Assembly (NCBI GenBank): GCA_022410635.1
Contig: JAJVDF010000124.1
Location: 779,090-843,089, forward strand
Source of the DNA: Tretioscincus oriximinensis
Taxonomy: Eukaryota; Chordata; Lepidosauria; Squamata; Gymnophthalmidae
Reading direction: 5' to 3'
DNA: 64,000 nt
Shown here: piece after piece, positions 21,501-29,940 of the stretch
Numbering within the stretch: position 1 is the stretch's first letter
Layout of the letters: every line of letters begins with the position of its first letter
The notes under the pieces: generated by a model
The model's database searches: none
Seen by the model: only the letters and a program-made list of their open reading frames with translations
What the model was told of the DNA's origin: nothing
Translations under genes and position numbers: made by a program

Positions 21501-24500
21501 AAGCCAACTGGCTGTACTGGTTGCCAGTTTGCTACCAAGCCCAATTCAAGGTGTTCATTTGGGTCCCAATTGTGTGAAAGTCAGCGCTTTCTCCCATATT
21601 GACCTGCTTCTGCTTTGAAATCTGCAGAAAGCCCTCCTAGTTGTACCACTACTCTCAATATAGCAGAGGGCCTTCTTGGTGCCTTGAGGGACACCAGGCT
21701 TTTTCATTGCAGACTTTAAGAAAATCATTGAAGCCACACCTCTTCACCTGGCTGAAGCAGTAAANATAGATGTTTATATCCTTCTTTTCTCAACCCAAAG
21801 GGAATCAAAGAAGCTTACGAAAGCTTCAGTTCTTCTCTTCACATAAACACCCTATAAAGTAGATGGGGCTGAGTTCCAAAGACCTGTAACTAGCCCAAGG
21901 TCACCAAGCTGGCCCAATGGAGGAGGGCAGAATTAAACTGGGAGATTTCCAGATAAGAGTCTGACAACCTTAATCACACTGGTTCTCAAAGAAACACTGA
22001 AGTATCTCTATGTTTTATAACGCACAAAATTATGCCCTTGTTGAATACGAGGGAAAATTAACAGGAATTTATTACAGACTATTGAAAAGAGAAATCCAAG
22101 AACATACTGAGCGTCCCTNGCTGGGCTCGAACTACTGATCTTTNGGTTAACAGTCGAACACACTAACCAATTGTGACACAGGGACACTTTGATACTGGTG
22201 ATATTTTTCATTAGGTCTATTCCACACTCTGTTTTTATTTTGTGCCCTGGGACTTGGGATATAAGGCAGGATAAAAGAATGAATGAAGAAAGAAAAAGGA
22301 AGGAAGGAAGGAAGGAAGGTTATGCTGCCTCTGTCCTAAATGTGTCTTTATATTACCTATCCAGTCTGGTGTTAGAATGTCAGACTCTTATCTGGACTCT
22401 TATTTTTGGGCTGTACTTGGACTCGTCACCGTTTCTCAGAGCTCTCCCAGCCCTAACTACTTCACAAGATGTCTGTTGTGAAGAAAAGAACAAAATGTTA
22501 CTTAAGTCGCTTTGGTTCCCTTCATGTTGAGAAAAGGGGGGTATAAAAACTGACTCTTATTATTATTTACATTGAAGTGAAGGAAGACAGTTAAAACCAA
22601 ATTTCCTCATCCCTTTCTTCTCTCGGACTTCGCAACTCAACATCCTTCACTTTCAAGACTGACCTACATTATCCCTAATAAAAATCACACACACCAACCA
22701 ACAACAAAAATTTAAATTCTCAGATGAGCGCCTTGCACAGCCTCGTTTAAATACCACTCCCTCAGCTACATCCCTGGGGCCGTAAAGTGTAGAATGGCCT
22801 CATCCTACCTCTTCTATTTGGTGGGCCAAGCTGATGCTGAGCCCACTGGCATCCATACGTTTACTCAGGACTGTAAGAAGTTTCTCGAAGCCGGGACAGG
22901 CAGCCAGGCCCTCATTGGCGACTGAGCAGAGCGCCAGGCGTCTCCTGCAAACTGGAAAAACACAAGCAAAGAAAGTCCCTAAAGTCGTCCTGCCCCAAAA
23001 GAGAAGAACCAAACATGGGTTTCTAGAACATCAAGGATTTATTTATTTGTACTTATAACCTGCCCTATACCCGAAGGACTCCGGGTGGCCAACGGTGCCC
23101 ATATAGCTTTTGTTGCTTTGTCCACAACAGACGCCCTGTGAAGTAGGTGGGGCTGAGAGAGTTCTAAAAAATTGTGACTGGCCCAAGTGTTAAGGCAGGA
23201 ACTCNGAACACAACAGAAAACTCCAGATTTGGACTAATAGCAAAGGTTTATTAGGCATGCCTGTGTGGGCGCCGGGGATAATTCTGCCAACTGCGCCCCG
23301 GAACTCAGAATCAAGTAATCTTTTATACATTCTTCAAAAGCAACAAAAAGAGACGGTGCTGCGTAATTTGTGATTGTTACACAAGTGGGTGGAAGCTATT
23401 CGGAAAATATACTCAGAGATGTGTTTTGAGGGGATTTTCCCTTTCACAGGGTCACCCATGGAGGAGTGGGGAATCGAACTGGGAGACTACCAGATAAGAG
23501 TCTAACACTGAAACCACTACACCAAACTGTCTCTCATTTGCTGAACCAAACTCAGAAAGTAACAACATGTAGTTTAAATGGAAGGTCAGTAAGGGCAGCG
23601 CTGATTGGGTCATTTCAGGTTCTGGGTTGTTTTTTAGCCAGTTTGGACTTTCTCTGGACTGCGTCCAGTTTCTCACANTCGGTCCTGTTTCTTTTGCATG
23701 TGGGACCCCTTCAGATTAAATTTGGGGGACCCCTTCTCCCGTGAGGAGGGGAACGGAGTGGCTGGAAAATCTCCCTGACCAACAGCCAGCTAAGGGGTGT
23801 ACCCAACCCCAAAGATCAGACCCAAACACAAATTTCCAGAGCACCAAGATTTACTGAAGCAAACTCAGAAAGTGACAACAGCTCCAATGGCTTCTAACTA
23901 AACACACAATATTGTTACCACATAATTGCCCAGCTTTTGTTCCTCTTATATAGTAAACCTCCATCCACCAGAGCAATCGTCCTTTGTAATACCTCAGTCT
24001 TGTTCCTGCAAGGACACATCACCCTGCCCAGCTCGTCCCATAGCAGACAGTCTATTGCTGTATCTCCTCTGCTACGGATTGGTCCACAGCTTATTTCTCC
24101 ATTGTTTCTGGAGCTCTGGGGATGAAGGGGGAGAGGAAGGTAGCAGGGGCTCTCCTGACCCACTGCCAGAAGGCTGGGAAGCCCCAGAATTGAGGTCCAG
24201 CTGGACAATCTCTGAACTGGGGCCTGGCTGTGAATCCCCAACCATTTTAACCCTCGGTTNCCTTGACTCTGATCCTGCAGGGACTACACNCTCTGCTCCA
24301 TCAGCCTCCTCTGATCATCAGCTCCATGATCTCTTCTGCTTCCTCCTCTGCTCTCCTGGGGAATCGTGACCGAAAGTTCACAATTACCGTTAATAATTAC
24401 CTGCCTAGGAATTCCTATCTGCAGACAGAGAAGAACATTTCCTGCTATTTGCACACCCTCAGGCAGAAGTAACTTCCTGCACACAAACCATGAGCAAGAC

Positions 24501-25023
24501 GTACGAAGGCTGTATTCTAGCCTTTCCATGTTCTACTTGCCTGGTTGCTCTCTTCCCTTGGCAGTAATTGGCCCAAAAAACATACCAAGTGATTTTTTTT
24601 ATGCTATTATGGTACGCAGGGGAGGACACACNAGATATCTAGAACTCAGAAGTTTTAGAATACAGTCTTCACACTTCCTCCAGGAATGTTTCCAGGCTGC
24701 AGGGATGATAGTGGAACGCTTGTGGTACGTTTAAGTAGGATTTAATTTTTAATTATGTTAATTTGGACCTTTTATTGTAAACCATCCTGAGACGTTCGGG
24801 TATCGGGTGGTATAGAAATGCAAATAAATAAATATATTTACGGATGGTTGGGGAATAGGAAATTGTGGAAGCTTTGATCTTAATAATCCTTTGAGATATT
24901 CCCCCATCAAAGGGTGACTCTGGCCTCAAAAATCCTTCTCTTTATATATATATTACTTTTGGTCCCACTGAAATTACCTTCCAGCAGCCCCTGTCCACCG
25001 ATCACTGTGGAGACAGACGCCAT
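9400..25023 (-). CDS. HAUS4: HAUS augmin-like complex subunit 4 (whole gene, nine coding exons)
   Basis: HAUS4 is one of the eight subunits of augmin. Augmin binds spindle microtubules and recruits gamma-tubulin rings for branched nucleation. Coding exons, in gene order: 25023..24978, 22951..22809, 21442..21326, 18135..18004, 16627..16531, 14330..14185, 12260..12130, 11217..11149, 9577..9400. All junctions are GT/AG and the phases close. Total length is 1059 nt, predicting 352 residues, slightly shorter than the human protein (about 363). Residue-level similarity to human HAUS4 is clear in every exon, for example [20 protein letters not shown] and [11 protein letters not shown]. The C-terminal half is coiled-coil-like. 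Introns are full of repeats but no exon is broken. One N falls in a GCN alanine codon in exon 14330..14185. Confidence 0.95.
10885..10975. repeat. Imperfect TCTG/TCTA microsatellite
   Basis: Tetranucleotide variants (TCTG, TCTA, TCAG, TCCA) are repeated about 20 times in a HAUS4 intron. Confidence 0.75.
11149..11217 (-). CDS. HAUS4: HAUS4 coding exon 8
   Basis: A 69-nt exon encoding [20 protein letters not shown] plus flanking split Arg codons. The acceptor is CTGAAACAG|G and the donor ATGAG|GTGAGT. It aligns with human MEELKILSDTYTVEKVEVHR. Confidence 0.94.
11350..12080 (+). mobile_element. CR1 LINE 3'-end fragments
   Basis: Decayed RT C-terminal text and CR1 3' tails sit in a HAUS4 intron. 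Inserted within is a hairpin-forming segment at 11845..11940, rich in GTAGACTATGGCAGGC-like words. Confidence 0.65.
12130..12260 (-). CDS. HAUS4: HAUS4 coding exon 7
   Basis: A 131-nt exon with acceptor TTCTCCAG|GTTTTG and donor AAATAAG|GTGAGT. It encodes [20 protein letters not shown] followed by [12 protein letters not shown], one of the best conserved parts of HAUS4. Confidence 0.95.
12715..12900. repeat. Purine-rich (GGAA/GAAA) simple repeat
   Basis: About 180 bp made almost only of A and G, with GAAAG and GGAAG variants, in a HAUS4 intron. The open frame across it is compositional. Confidence 0.85.
13491..14042 (+). mobile_element. 5'-truncated L1-type LINE with target-site duplication
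   Basis: An exact 13-bp direct repeat AAATAATTAACAG flanks this insertion (13478..13490 and 14043..14055). The body encodes the C-terminal tail of an L1-like ORF2 from [12 protein letters not shown] to the stop at 13930..13932. A G-rich 3'UTR with AATAAA near 14023 and an A-rich tail follow. The near-perfect duplication and long open frame suggest a recent insertion. No endonuclease or RT domain remains. Confidence 0.9.
14185..14330 (-). CDS. HAUS4: HAUS4 coding exon 6
   Basis: A 146-nt exon with acceptor TTTTTGCAG|CTGGCG and donor CCACAG|GTAACG. It encodes [20 protein letters not shown] among others, coiled-coil in character. The N in the plus strand near 14270 affects only the third base of an Ala codon. 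Confidence 0.94.
14568..14790 (-). mobile_element. CR1 LINE 3' tail
   Basis: A reverse-oriented copy of the standard CR1 tail beginning with the CATAAGAACATAAGAAGAGC repeats. Confidence 0.75.
14985..16085 (+). repeat. Unclassified repeat (ZNF143-like box family), copy B, split by a solo LTR
   Basis: The left part at 14985..15222 contains GGGCTACACTTCCCAGCAGG. The right part at 15961..16085 continues the same family ('cagaaaagcaggcagaaat', 'cataaaacagg'), as judged from intact copy C at 27318..27640. A 733-bp solo LTR interrupts it. Confidence 0.7.
15223..15955 (+). mobile_element. Solo LTR of an endogenous retroelement
   Basis: It begins TGTGGCC and ends GCCCCA (TG...CA) and is flanked by the exact 5-bp repeat AAGCA (15218..15222 and 15956..15960). 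It contains a TATA-like CTTATAAAGCC near 15407 and a poly(A) signal CAATAAACC near 15670, in the order U3-R-U5. Length is 733 bp. No internal gag/pol/env sequence is present, so it is a recombination relic. Confidence 0.85.
16531..16627 (-). CDS. HAUS4: HAUS4 coding exon 5
   Basis: A 97-nt exon with acceptor TTGTTCCAG|GAG and donor AGGAGTG|GTAAGG. It encodes [20 protein letters not shown], aligned with human RARLQQEVEEQLKKK. Confidence 0.93.
16975..17275 (-). mobile_element. tRNA-headed SINE (family 2)
   Basis: Read on the minus strand it starts 'aagaggcatagtggtacagtggttaagagcc', a tRNA-like head. It continues with 'agctctagccaaaccagctattcgaaagc' and ends in 'aaaaaccgggttcttctcctcttcctc'. 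Sister copies lie near 32885, 37340, 39275, 47650, 49060, 53183, 54870 and 55207. Confidence 0.75.
17395..17965. repeat. 27-bp minisatellite derived from a CR1 3' end
   Basis: About 20 units of the form CCATGACCCTGGAGGTCCCT plus TCCAACT. The unit equals part of the CR1 3' end visible once at 33429..33458. The period is a multiple of three and lacks stops, which gives long open frames on both strands (about 215 and 181 codons); these are not genes. The array ends about 40 bp downstream of the splice donor of HAUS4 coding exon 4. Confidence 0.93.
18004..18135 (-). CDS. HAUS4: HAUS4 coding exon 4
   Basis: A 132-nt exon in phase 0 at both ends, with acceptor TTCTCTTTAG|TTC and donor AAGCAA|GTAAGA. 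It encodes [20 protein letters not shown] and a following Leu-rich segment, matching human LEQRLLVTELMRLLGP. Confidence 0.95.
18435..19424 (-). mobile_element. CR1 LINE 3'-end fragments, reverse orientation
   Basis: At least two reverse CR1 3' segments lie here. The second, at about 18950..19424, includes the 3' tail and RT C-terminal text up to 'cacttcaatcagatcacctctc'. It abuts the forward CR1 copy at 19425 directly, head to head. Confidence 0.75.
19425..21290 (+). mobile_element. CR1 LINE, 5'-truncated, RT and 3' end (second long copy)
   Basis: It starts at TCATCTTTAGACAGAG, exactly as the long segment of the first copy does at 6059. It carries the same RT motifs, with FADDTKLF near 20277, to a frameshifted C-terminus near 20863. 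The full 3' tail ends in TTCTTATGTTCTTATG (21276..21291). The first 1,050 bp are almost identical to 6059..7100, including Ns at the same positions; the remainder is clearly more diverged. Confidence 0.9.
21326..21442 (-). CDS. HAUS4: HAUS4 coding exon 3
   Basis: A 117-nt exon in phase 0 at both ends, with acceptor CCTTTGTAG|GCA and donor GACAAAAAG|GTAAGG. It encodes [20 protein letters not shown] and ends STPQDKK. It matches human EVRLHKTTWLRSEILHRV through SEDKK. It lies only 36 bp from the CR1 copy at 19425..21290. Confidence 0.95.
22112..22185 (-). pseudogene. tRNA-Asn(GTT) pseudogene
   Basis: A 74-nt match to vertebrate tRNA-Asn with GTT anticodon context CTGTTAACC and a complementary acceptor (GTCCCT/AGGGAC). 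The anticodon stem has an A-C mismatch, the T stem is broken (AGTAG against CCAGC), and two Ns lie within. It is probably a retroposed or decayed copy, though the preserved length is notable. Confidence 0.75.
22285..22320. repeat. GAAA/GGAA short microsatellite
   Basis: A short run of GGAAGGAAGGAAGGAAGGAA-like sequence in a HAUS4 intron. Confidence 0.7.
22809..22951 (-). CDS. HAUS4: HAUS4 coding exon 2
   Basis: A 143-nt exon with acceptor GTTTTTCCAG|TTTGCAGG, completing a Val codon split as G|TT, and donor GAAGAG|GTAGGA. It encodes [16 protein letters not shown] and [20 protein letters not shown], aligned without gaps to human VCSKQLPPCNLSKEDL and its continuation. Confidence 0.95.
23039..23530 (-). 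mobile_element. tRNA-headed SINE with MIR-like core (family 1), split by a solo LTR
   Basis: Read on the minus strand, the head is 'gtttggtgtagtggtttcagtgttagactctta' and the core is 'gtgacc...gggccagtcacaatttt...ctctcagccccacctacttcacagggcgtctgttgtgg'. The core is interrupted at the 'cccaag/ggtcaccc' position by the LTR at 23188..23448. Other copies lie near 26966, 47430 and 50030. Confidence 0.75.
23188..23448 (-). mobile_element. Short solo LTR inside a SINE
   Basis: On the minus strand it runs from TGTGAAAGGG to GCCTTAACA (TG...CA), with AATAAACC near 23251. It interrupts the SINE core cleanly. I could not define an exact target duplication. Length is 261 bp. Confidence 0.65.
24700..24840 (+). 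mobile_element. L2 LINE 3' tail
   Basis: 'ttttattgtaaaccatcctgagacgttcgggtatcgggtgg' followed by AAATAAATAAAT is a typical L2 tail. Confidence 0.55.
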
Positions 25024-25078
25024 TCGTCTTCCAGCAGGGAGAACAAGTTGGAGAATAGGAAGCCGTTCGCAGAAATGC
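24978..25078 (-). CDS. HAUS4: HAUS4 first coding exon
   Basis: The acceptor is TATTTTGCAG|GCATTTC at 25078 and the donor CTGGAAG|GTAATT. The start codon ATG is at 25023..25021, preceded by 55 nt of 5'UTR in the same exon. It encodes [15 protein letters not shown] plus one base of a split Val codon. Human HAUS4 starts with the same MAS. Confidence 0.92.
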
Positions 25079-25339
25079 CTGCAAAATAGATACTATCAAA
25101 ACGGTCCCTACTAAAAAGCCAAGTGACCCGGGGACTTCAGGAAGAAAACATGGCAGCGTTTGAACTGGACGGGTCACACTTTAGTCCAATTATAAAAACT
25201 ATAAAAACAACTCGGAATATGAGTTTGGGCTTCCATCGGCCAGTATAAAGTATGACAGCCCCCATTCGGGTCCTGCCGTCGTCCCATTCCCAGTTGTAGC
25301 CAAGAATAAAGCTCAGGGGTCCCCACTCAGGGACGAGGT

Positions 25340-25900
25340 CCTGGCAGCATGCCTTGAAACTGGTGGGCAGAAGAGGGAGGACAGACGAGTGAAAGGATAC
25401 GGCTCAAAACAATGAAGGAAACAGTGGATGTTAAAGTGTTCCCTTAACTGTTTTGAGCAGTATATTTTTTTTCACCCAGAGGGTAATTAGTCTGTGGCAT
25501 CTACACAGTCTGTGGTGGCTAACAGTCTGGATAGTTTTAAGACAGGATTAAGCTAGTTCATGGAAGCCAAGGGTATGAATAGCTGCTGGGAAGGGGATCT
25601 CCTGCTATTACTGCCTTTGAGATGGAGCAGGAGGCAGGATTCCTGAGGTATCATCTGCCCATGACAGTGTAGACTATGGCAGTCCCCATTTGGCTCCTCC
25701 ATGAGCCAGTGTAGGCTATGGCAGGCTATAGGGGTGGAGCCACCATCTGCAGGGAGTCACGAACAGGGGCAGATTCTGCTTTCCTCTGTCTGGGCTGCCC
25801 AGGGGCGTCTGGTGGGCCTCCGTGCGGGGCAGAAGGCTGGACCAGGTGGGCTGTGGCCTGATCCAGGGTGGCTCTACTATTGTTCTGATGTCCTCAGGCT
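25340..25900 (+). mobile_element. CR1 LINE 3' end with extra inserted units
   Basis: CR1 RT C-terminal and tail text, interrupted near 25665..25735 by GTAGACTATGGCAGTCCCC-type units. Confidence 0.65.
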
Positions 25901-26165
25901 CCACTAGTGTAGACTATGGCAGGCCCCACTTGGCCCCTATCCTGGGCCCGTGGATGGGAGGCCCGCAGCCTTTTCCAAGAGCGGGGAAGCAGCTGGGGCC
26001 CCACTGTGTGCGGCAGAGGGCTGGGCGAGGTGGGCTCCGGCCCCATCCCAGCCAGAGGGGTCAGAGGGGGAGGGGGGCACACGGCCTCCCACCTCCCTCC
26101 TCCCCGATCGGGCAGCAGGCGAAAGAGGGTCAGCAGTGACATCACAGGCTCCATTTTGCACTCAC

Positions 26166-26250
26166 CTCCCCGGCGACGAACCAAGCGCGCCCGCGCGCGC
26201 CCCTTTCAAATATGTCCTAGATTCAGAGCTAGGGGGAGGAGTTACGTAGC
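26166..26250 (-). other. HAUS4: HAUS4 untranslated exon 1 (approximate 5' end)
   Basis: The donor CGGGGAG|GTGAGTGC is at 26166/26165 on the minus strand, in CpG-rich sequence. The only plausible partner acceptor is the one at 25078. The transcription start is inferred and not seen. Confidence 0.65.
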
Positions 26251-26390
26251 GGGACTTGACGCGATCGTGGCCAATGGAATGGGGAATGTGACCGCGGGGG
26301 CGGAGCTTTTAGTTTCCTTTTTGCGTTCTAATTGGTCCCTACGCGTCCACAGCGTTACTCCGGCTTCTCTGCCCTGCTGCGCCTGCTGCT
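26251..26390 (-). promoter_or_regulatory. HAUS4: HAUS4 promoter region
   Basis: CpG-rich sequence. It holds CCAAT at 26271..26275 on the plus strand, ATTGG near 26331 on the plus strand (CCAAT on the gene's strand), and a GGGGGCGGAGC GC-box near 26295. The purine tract at 26393..26905 lies immediately upstream. Confidence 0.65.
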
Positions 26391-26392
26391 GG

Positions 26393-26905
26393 GACGGAAA
26401 AGGAAAAGAAGGGGAAGGAAGAAGGAAAGAAGAAAAAAGAAAAAGAAATACGATAAAGAAAGGGAGAAGGAGAAAGGAGAGAGGGAGGAAGAATAAGTGT
26501 GACATAGAAAGAAAGGGAAAGGAAGAAAGGAAAAGAGAAAGACAAACTGAAAGAAAGGGAAAGAGTGAGCGAACGGGAATGAAGGGAACGAAATAGAAAA
26601 AGAAGGGAGAGAAACAAAGGAAAAAGGGAGAGAGAAACAAGAATAAAAAGAAATAGGAAAAGGAACGGAAAGATAGAAAAAGATGAAGAGAAAAAAGATC
26701 GAGAAAGGAAAAGAAATGAGAGAAAGAAAGGAAAAGTGATAAAAATAGAAAGGGGAAACGAAACAGGAATAAAAAGGAACAGAAAGATAAGAACCGAAAG
26801 ATAGAAAAAGAAACGAAGAGAAAGAAAAAGAGAAATACAAATAGAGAGTGACTGAGAGAAACAGATAGAAAGAAAAAGAGAAAAGGAGAGGGAGAGAAAG
26901 TTGTT
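26393..26905. repeat. Half-kilobase purine tract
   Basis: About 510 bp of nearly pure A/G (GGAAAAG, GAAAGAA variants) with only occasional pyrimidines, abutting the HAUS4 promoter. Reverse-strand open frames here are low-complexity and not coding. Confidence 0.9.
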
Positions 26906-26929
26906 CTCAGACCTGGTACTGCAGCTGTT

Positions 26930-26930
26930 T

Positions 26931-26961
<31 letters not shown>

Positions 26962-27290
26962 TTTGTACTTGTATCCCGCCCTATACCCAAAGGTCTCAGG
27001 GCGGCCAACCATAGGGTGGTGCACATAGCCTTTGTTGTTTCTCCACAACAGACACCCTGTGGAGTAAGTGGGGCTGAGAGAGTTCAAAGAACTGTGACTG
27101 GCCCAAGGTCACCCAGCTGGCTTTCGTGGAGGANTGGGGAATCGAACCAGGATACTACCATTTGTAAGCCGCCCTGGACACCTTCGAGGGGAAGGGCGGG
27201 GTAAAAATCTTTTAAATAAAATAAATAAATAAATAAATGTATGAGTCCAACACTCAACCACTACACCAAACTGGCTCTGTTAGAAGCTGT
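26930..27290 (-). mobile_element. Family-1 SINE with (TTTA)n tail and a nested L2-type tail
   Basis: A (TTTA) run at 26930..26965 is followed by the reverse SINE core to about 27290. An L2-like piece 'tgtaagccgccctggacacc...' with an (AAAT)n run at about 27160..27240 is inserted in the SINE head. Confidence 0.7.
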
Positions 27291-27317
27291 TGCTAGTGAA
27301 AAGTCCTCTTTTCTATA

Positions 27318-27640
27318 GATGGGTCCCCCAGCCACCTTCCTGTCAACAGAAAAAAAGTTTCCTATGGGAAGGACTGGGTGCAGGTTGGAAGAAGAGGCTG
27401 CCTGCTGCTTGGACTACACTTCCCAGAAGCCTCCACCAGTACAACAACAGCTCTATTTTTTCACATTTGGGCTGCTGCTGCTGCATATCTAGATTTTCAT
27501 AATAAGCTCTTGCCATTGTGAAAAAAAAAATGGTATAGAAAAGCAGGCCGAAATACAACTTAAAACCATAAAATAGGAAACAGAAATTCTGCCTGGAAGT
27601 AGAGAAACAGGAAGCTGTCAGTTTGCTGTTTACCTCTGGA
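27318..27640 (+). repeat. Unclassified repeat (ZNF143-like box family), copy C
   Basis: The most complete copy, with GGACTACACTTCCCAGAAGC near 27412 and the 3' part 'gaaaagcaggccgaaatac'. It is used to show that copy B is split. Confidence 0.6.
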
Positions 27641-27944
27641 ACCCCGTCTATAGCCGTTAAAGATGTAAAGTTCCTTCCCACGTTTGATGTGGGAATCCTA
27701 GTCTAAGAAGTCAGTTGCTACCTTCTGCTTCAGACTGCCCAGGTGCAATTGTTAGGTCACGGTGCAGAACAGAAAGCTGCACTTGGTGGACTCTGGCCGC
27801 AATGCAAGGGGCTCCAGCCTTTCATCCCCCTCGCTCCCATCCATGCCTCCAACCCCTCCCTCCCCCCTTTCACTTGCGACTTTTCTGTTTCATTCTTTCT
27901 TTCCGTGTCCCTTTCCTTTCTTCTTTCCTTCTTTGTTTTTCATT

Positions 27945-28195
27945 CAAGGAGGCTAGCAGTACTTGGAGACTAACAGGAGAAAGGTAGCTGGCCTGAGCTT
28001 TCGTGGGGACTTCTATTCAGTGTCCACAAAAGCTCATGCCACGTACCTTTCTCCTGTTATAAGGCGCTACTAGCCTCCTTGCCGAACTTTCTACTAAGAC
28101 CAGCAAAGGAGCTAGCAGCACTTTGAGACTAACTTGAGAAAAGTGGTTGGCATAAGCTTTCGTAGACAGGTCTACTTCTTCAGATGCTAAGACTG
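27945..28195. mobile_element. Hammerhead-like repeat family, two adjacent copies
   Basis: The first part (27945..28090) is a fold-back with arms 'aggctagcag...ctttcgtg' and 'cac...ctcatgcc...ctagcct'. The second part (28104..28195) is a single arm, 'agcaaaggagctagcagcac...cataagctttcgtagac...cttcagatgc'. On the minus strand, 28187..28150 shows GCAT-CTGAAGA-A-stem-GAAA-GCTT-ATGC. I suspect Penelope-like or retrozyme-like elements but cannot prove class. Confidence 0.6.
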
Positions 28196-28275
28196 AGACT
28201 GTTGTGTTTCCTTCTTTATCTCTCTTCCTCTGCCTCCCAGTACTGAGTGGGGGATTCCACTTCTGACATCTTTCT

Positions 28276-29390
28276 AGTTCTCTGAGTGGAAAGAGGTAAG
28301 AAGTGGGGTACCCCAGGGATCTGTACTGGGACCCTTGCTTTTCAATATATTTATAAATGATCTGGATGCCGAGGTAAATAGTGAAGTAGCCAAGTTTGCT
28401 GACGACACTAAACTGTTCAGGGTAGTGAAAACTGAAAATGATTGTAAGGCACTCCAGAGTGATTTATTGAAATTGGGTGAGTGGGCATCAAAGTGGCAAA
28501 TGCACTTCAACTTAAGCNAGTGCAAGGTCATGCATATTGGGGCAAAGAACCCAAAATACTCCTACCACCTGATGGGAACCAAGCTTTCTGTGACCGAGCA
28601 AGAAAAGGATCTTGGGGTNTTAGTGGACAATTCAATGAAAATGTCAACCCAGTGGGCAGCAGCAGCAAAAAAGGCAAATTCCATGTTGGGGATAATAAGG
28701 AAAACAATCTAAATCAAGTCAGCAAATGTTGTTTTGCCTCTTTATAAATCTGTGGTGAGGCCACATTTGGAATACTGTGTTTAATCCTGGTCACCACATC
28801 TCAAGAGGGATATGGAAGCAGAGAACGTGCAGAAAAGGGCAACAAGAATGATCAAGGGTCTGGAGCATCTCCCTTATGAAGTCAGGCTGCAATGTCTGGG
28901 CCTCTTCAACCTTGAAAGGCAATATTTGAGAGGTGATCTGATTGAAGTGTACAAAATCATGCATGGGGTGGATAGGGTGAATAGAGAAAAAACATTTTCT
29001 CTACACACAACACTAGGACCAGTGGGCACTCCTTGAAACTGATGGGCAGAAAAGTGAGAACAAAGGAAAGTATTTTTTCACCCAGAGGGTTATTGGCCTG
29101 TGGAATTTACTTCCTGAAGAGGTAGTGGTAGCTAACAGCTTGGATAGCTTCAAGATAAAATTACACAGGTTTATGGACACCAAGGGTACAAATGGGTACT
29201 AGGATGGATGTCTGGATGTTGCCTCTGAGATGCAGCAACAGGCAGGACTCCTAAGATACCATTTGCAGGGAGACCTGAACAGGAGCATATTTTGCTTTCC
29301 TCTGTTCGGACTGCCCAGGTGCCTCTGGGTGAGACAGAATGCTGAACTAGATGGGCTCTGGCCCGATCCAGTACGACTCTGTCCTTAAGG
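28276..29390 (+). mobile_element. CR1 LINE, 5'-truncated (third copy)
   Basis: RT from the [24 protein letters not shown] region to the 3' tail. The first 330 bp are almost identical to the other two long copies, and the rest is more diverged, with a frame-breaking 'aaaacaatctaa' near 28700. Confidence 0.88.
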
Positions 29391-29870
29391 TGAATAGAGA
29401 AAAATAACCTTATAAGGCGCTTTGAGTCCCTTCAGGTGGACAAGGTGAATAGAGAAAAAATGTTTTGTCTATCGCATAACACTAGGACCAGGGAGCATTC
29501 CTTGAAGCTGATGGGCAGAAGAGTGAGGACAGACAAGGTAAAGTATTTTTTCCCTAGAGGGTCATCGGCCTTTGAAATTTACTTCCAGAACAGGTGGTGG
29601 TATCTAGCAGCCTGGATAGCTTTAAAAGGATTGGACAAGTTCGTGGAGTAGTTTCTATGGAGTATAAACAGCTGCTAGAATGGATGTATTGATGCTGCCT
29701 CTGAGATGGAGCAACAAAGTGTTCCTGAAATGCCATTTGCAGGGCATCAAGATTGAAGATTTTGTCTTTTGTTCCAGACTGCCCAGGTTCAGTTGGTGGG
29801 CCAGTGGGTGAAACAGAAGGCTGAATTAGATGGGTTCTGGCCCGATTCAACAGGGCTCCTCTTATGTCCA
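29391..29870 (+). mobile_element. CR1 LINE 3' end fragment
   Basis: Another CR1 copy beginning in the RT C-terminus ('gtgaatagagaaaaaatg') and running to 'gggctcctcttatg'. Confidence 0.7.
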
Positions 29871-29940
29871 CCCAGAGAACTGCCTATTTATTACTTCCCT
29901 CTGTTTTCTATTTTTTAGCTAGTTAACAATCCAGGACTCT

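Noticed and set aside
26242..26840. Ser/Phe-rich and Lys/Arg-rich open frames
   Set aside because: They are low-complexity translations of the purine tract.
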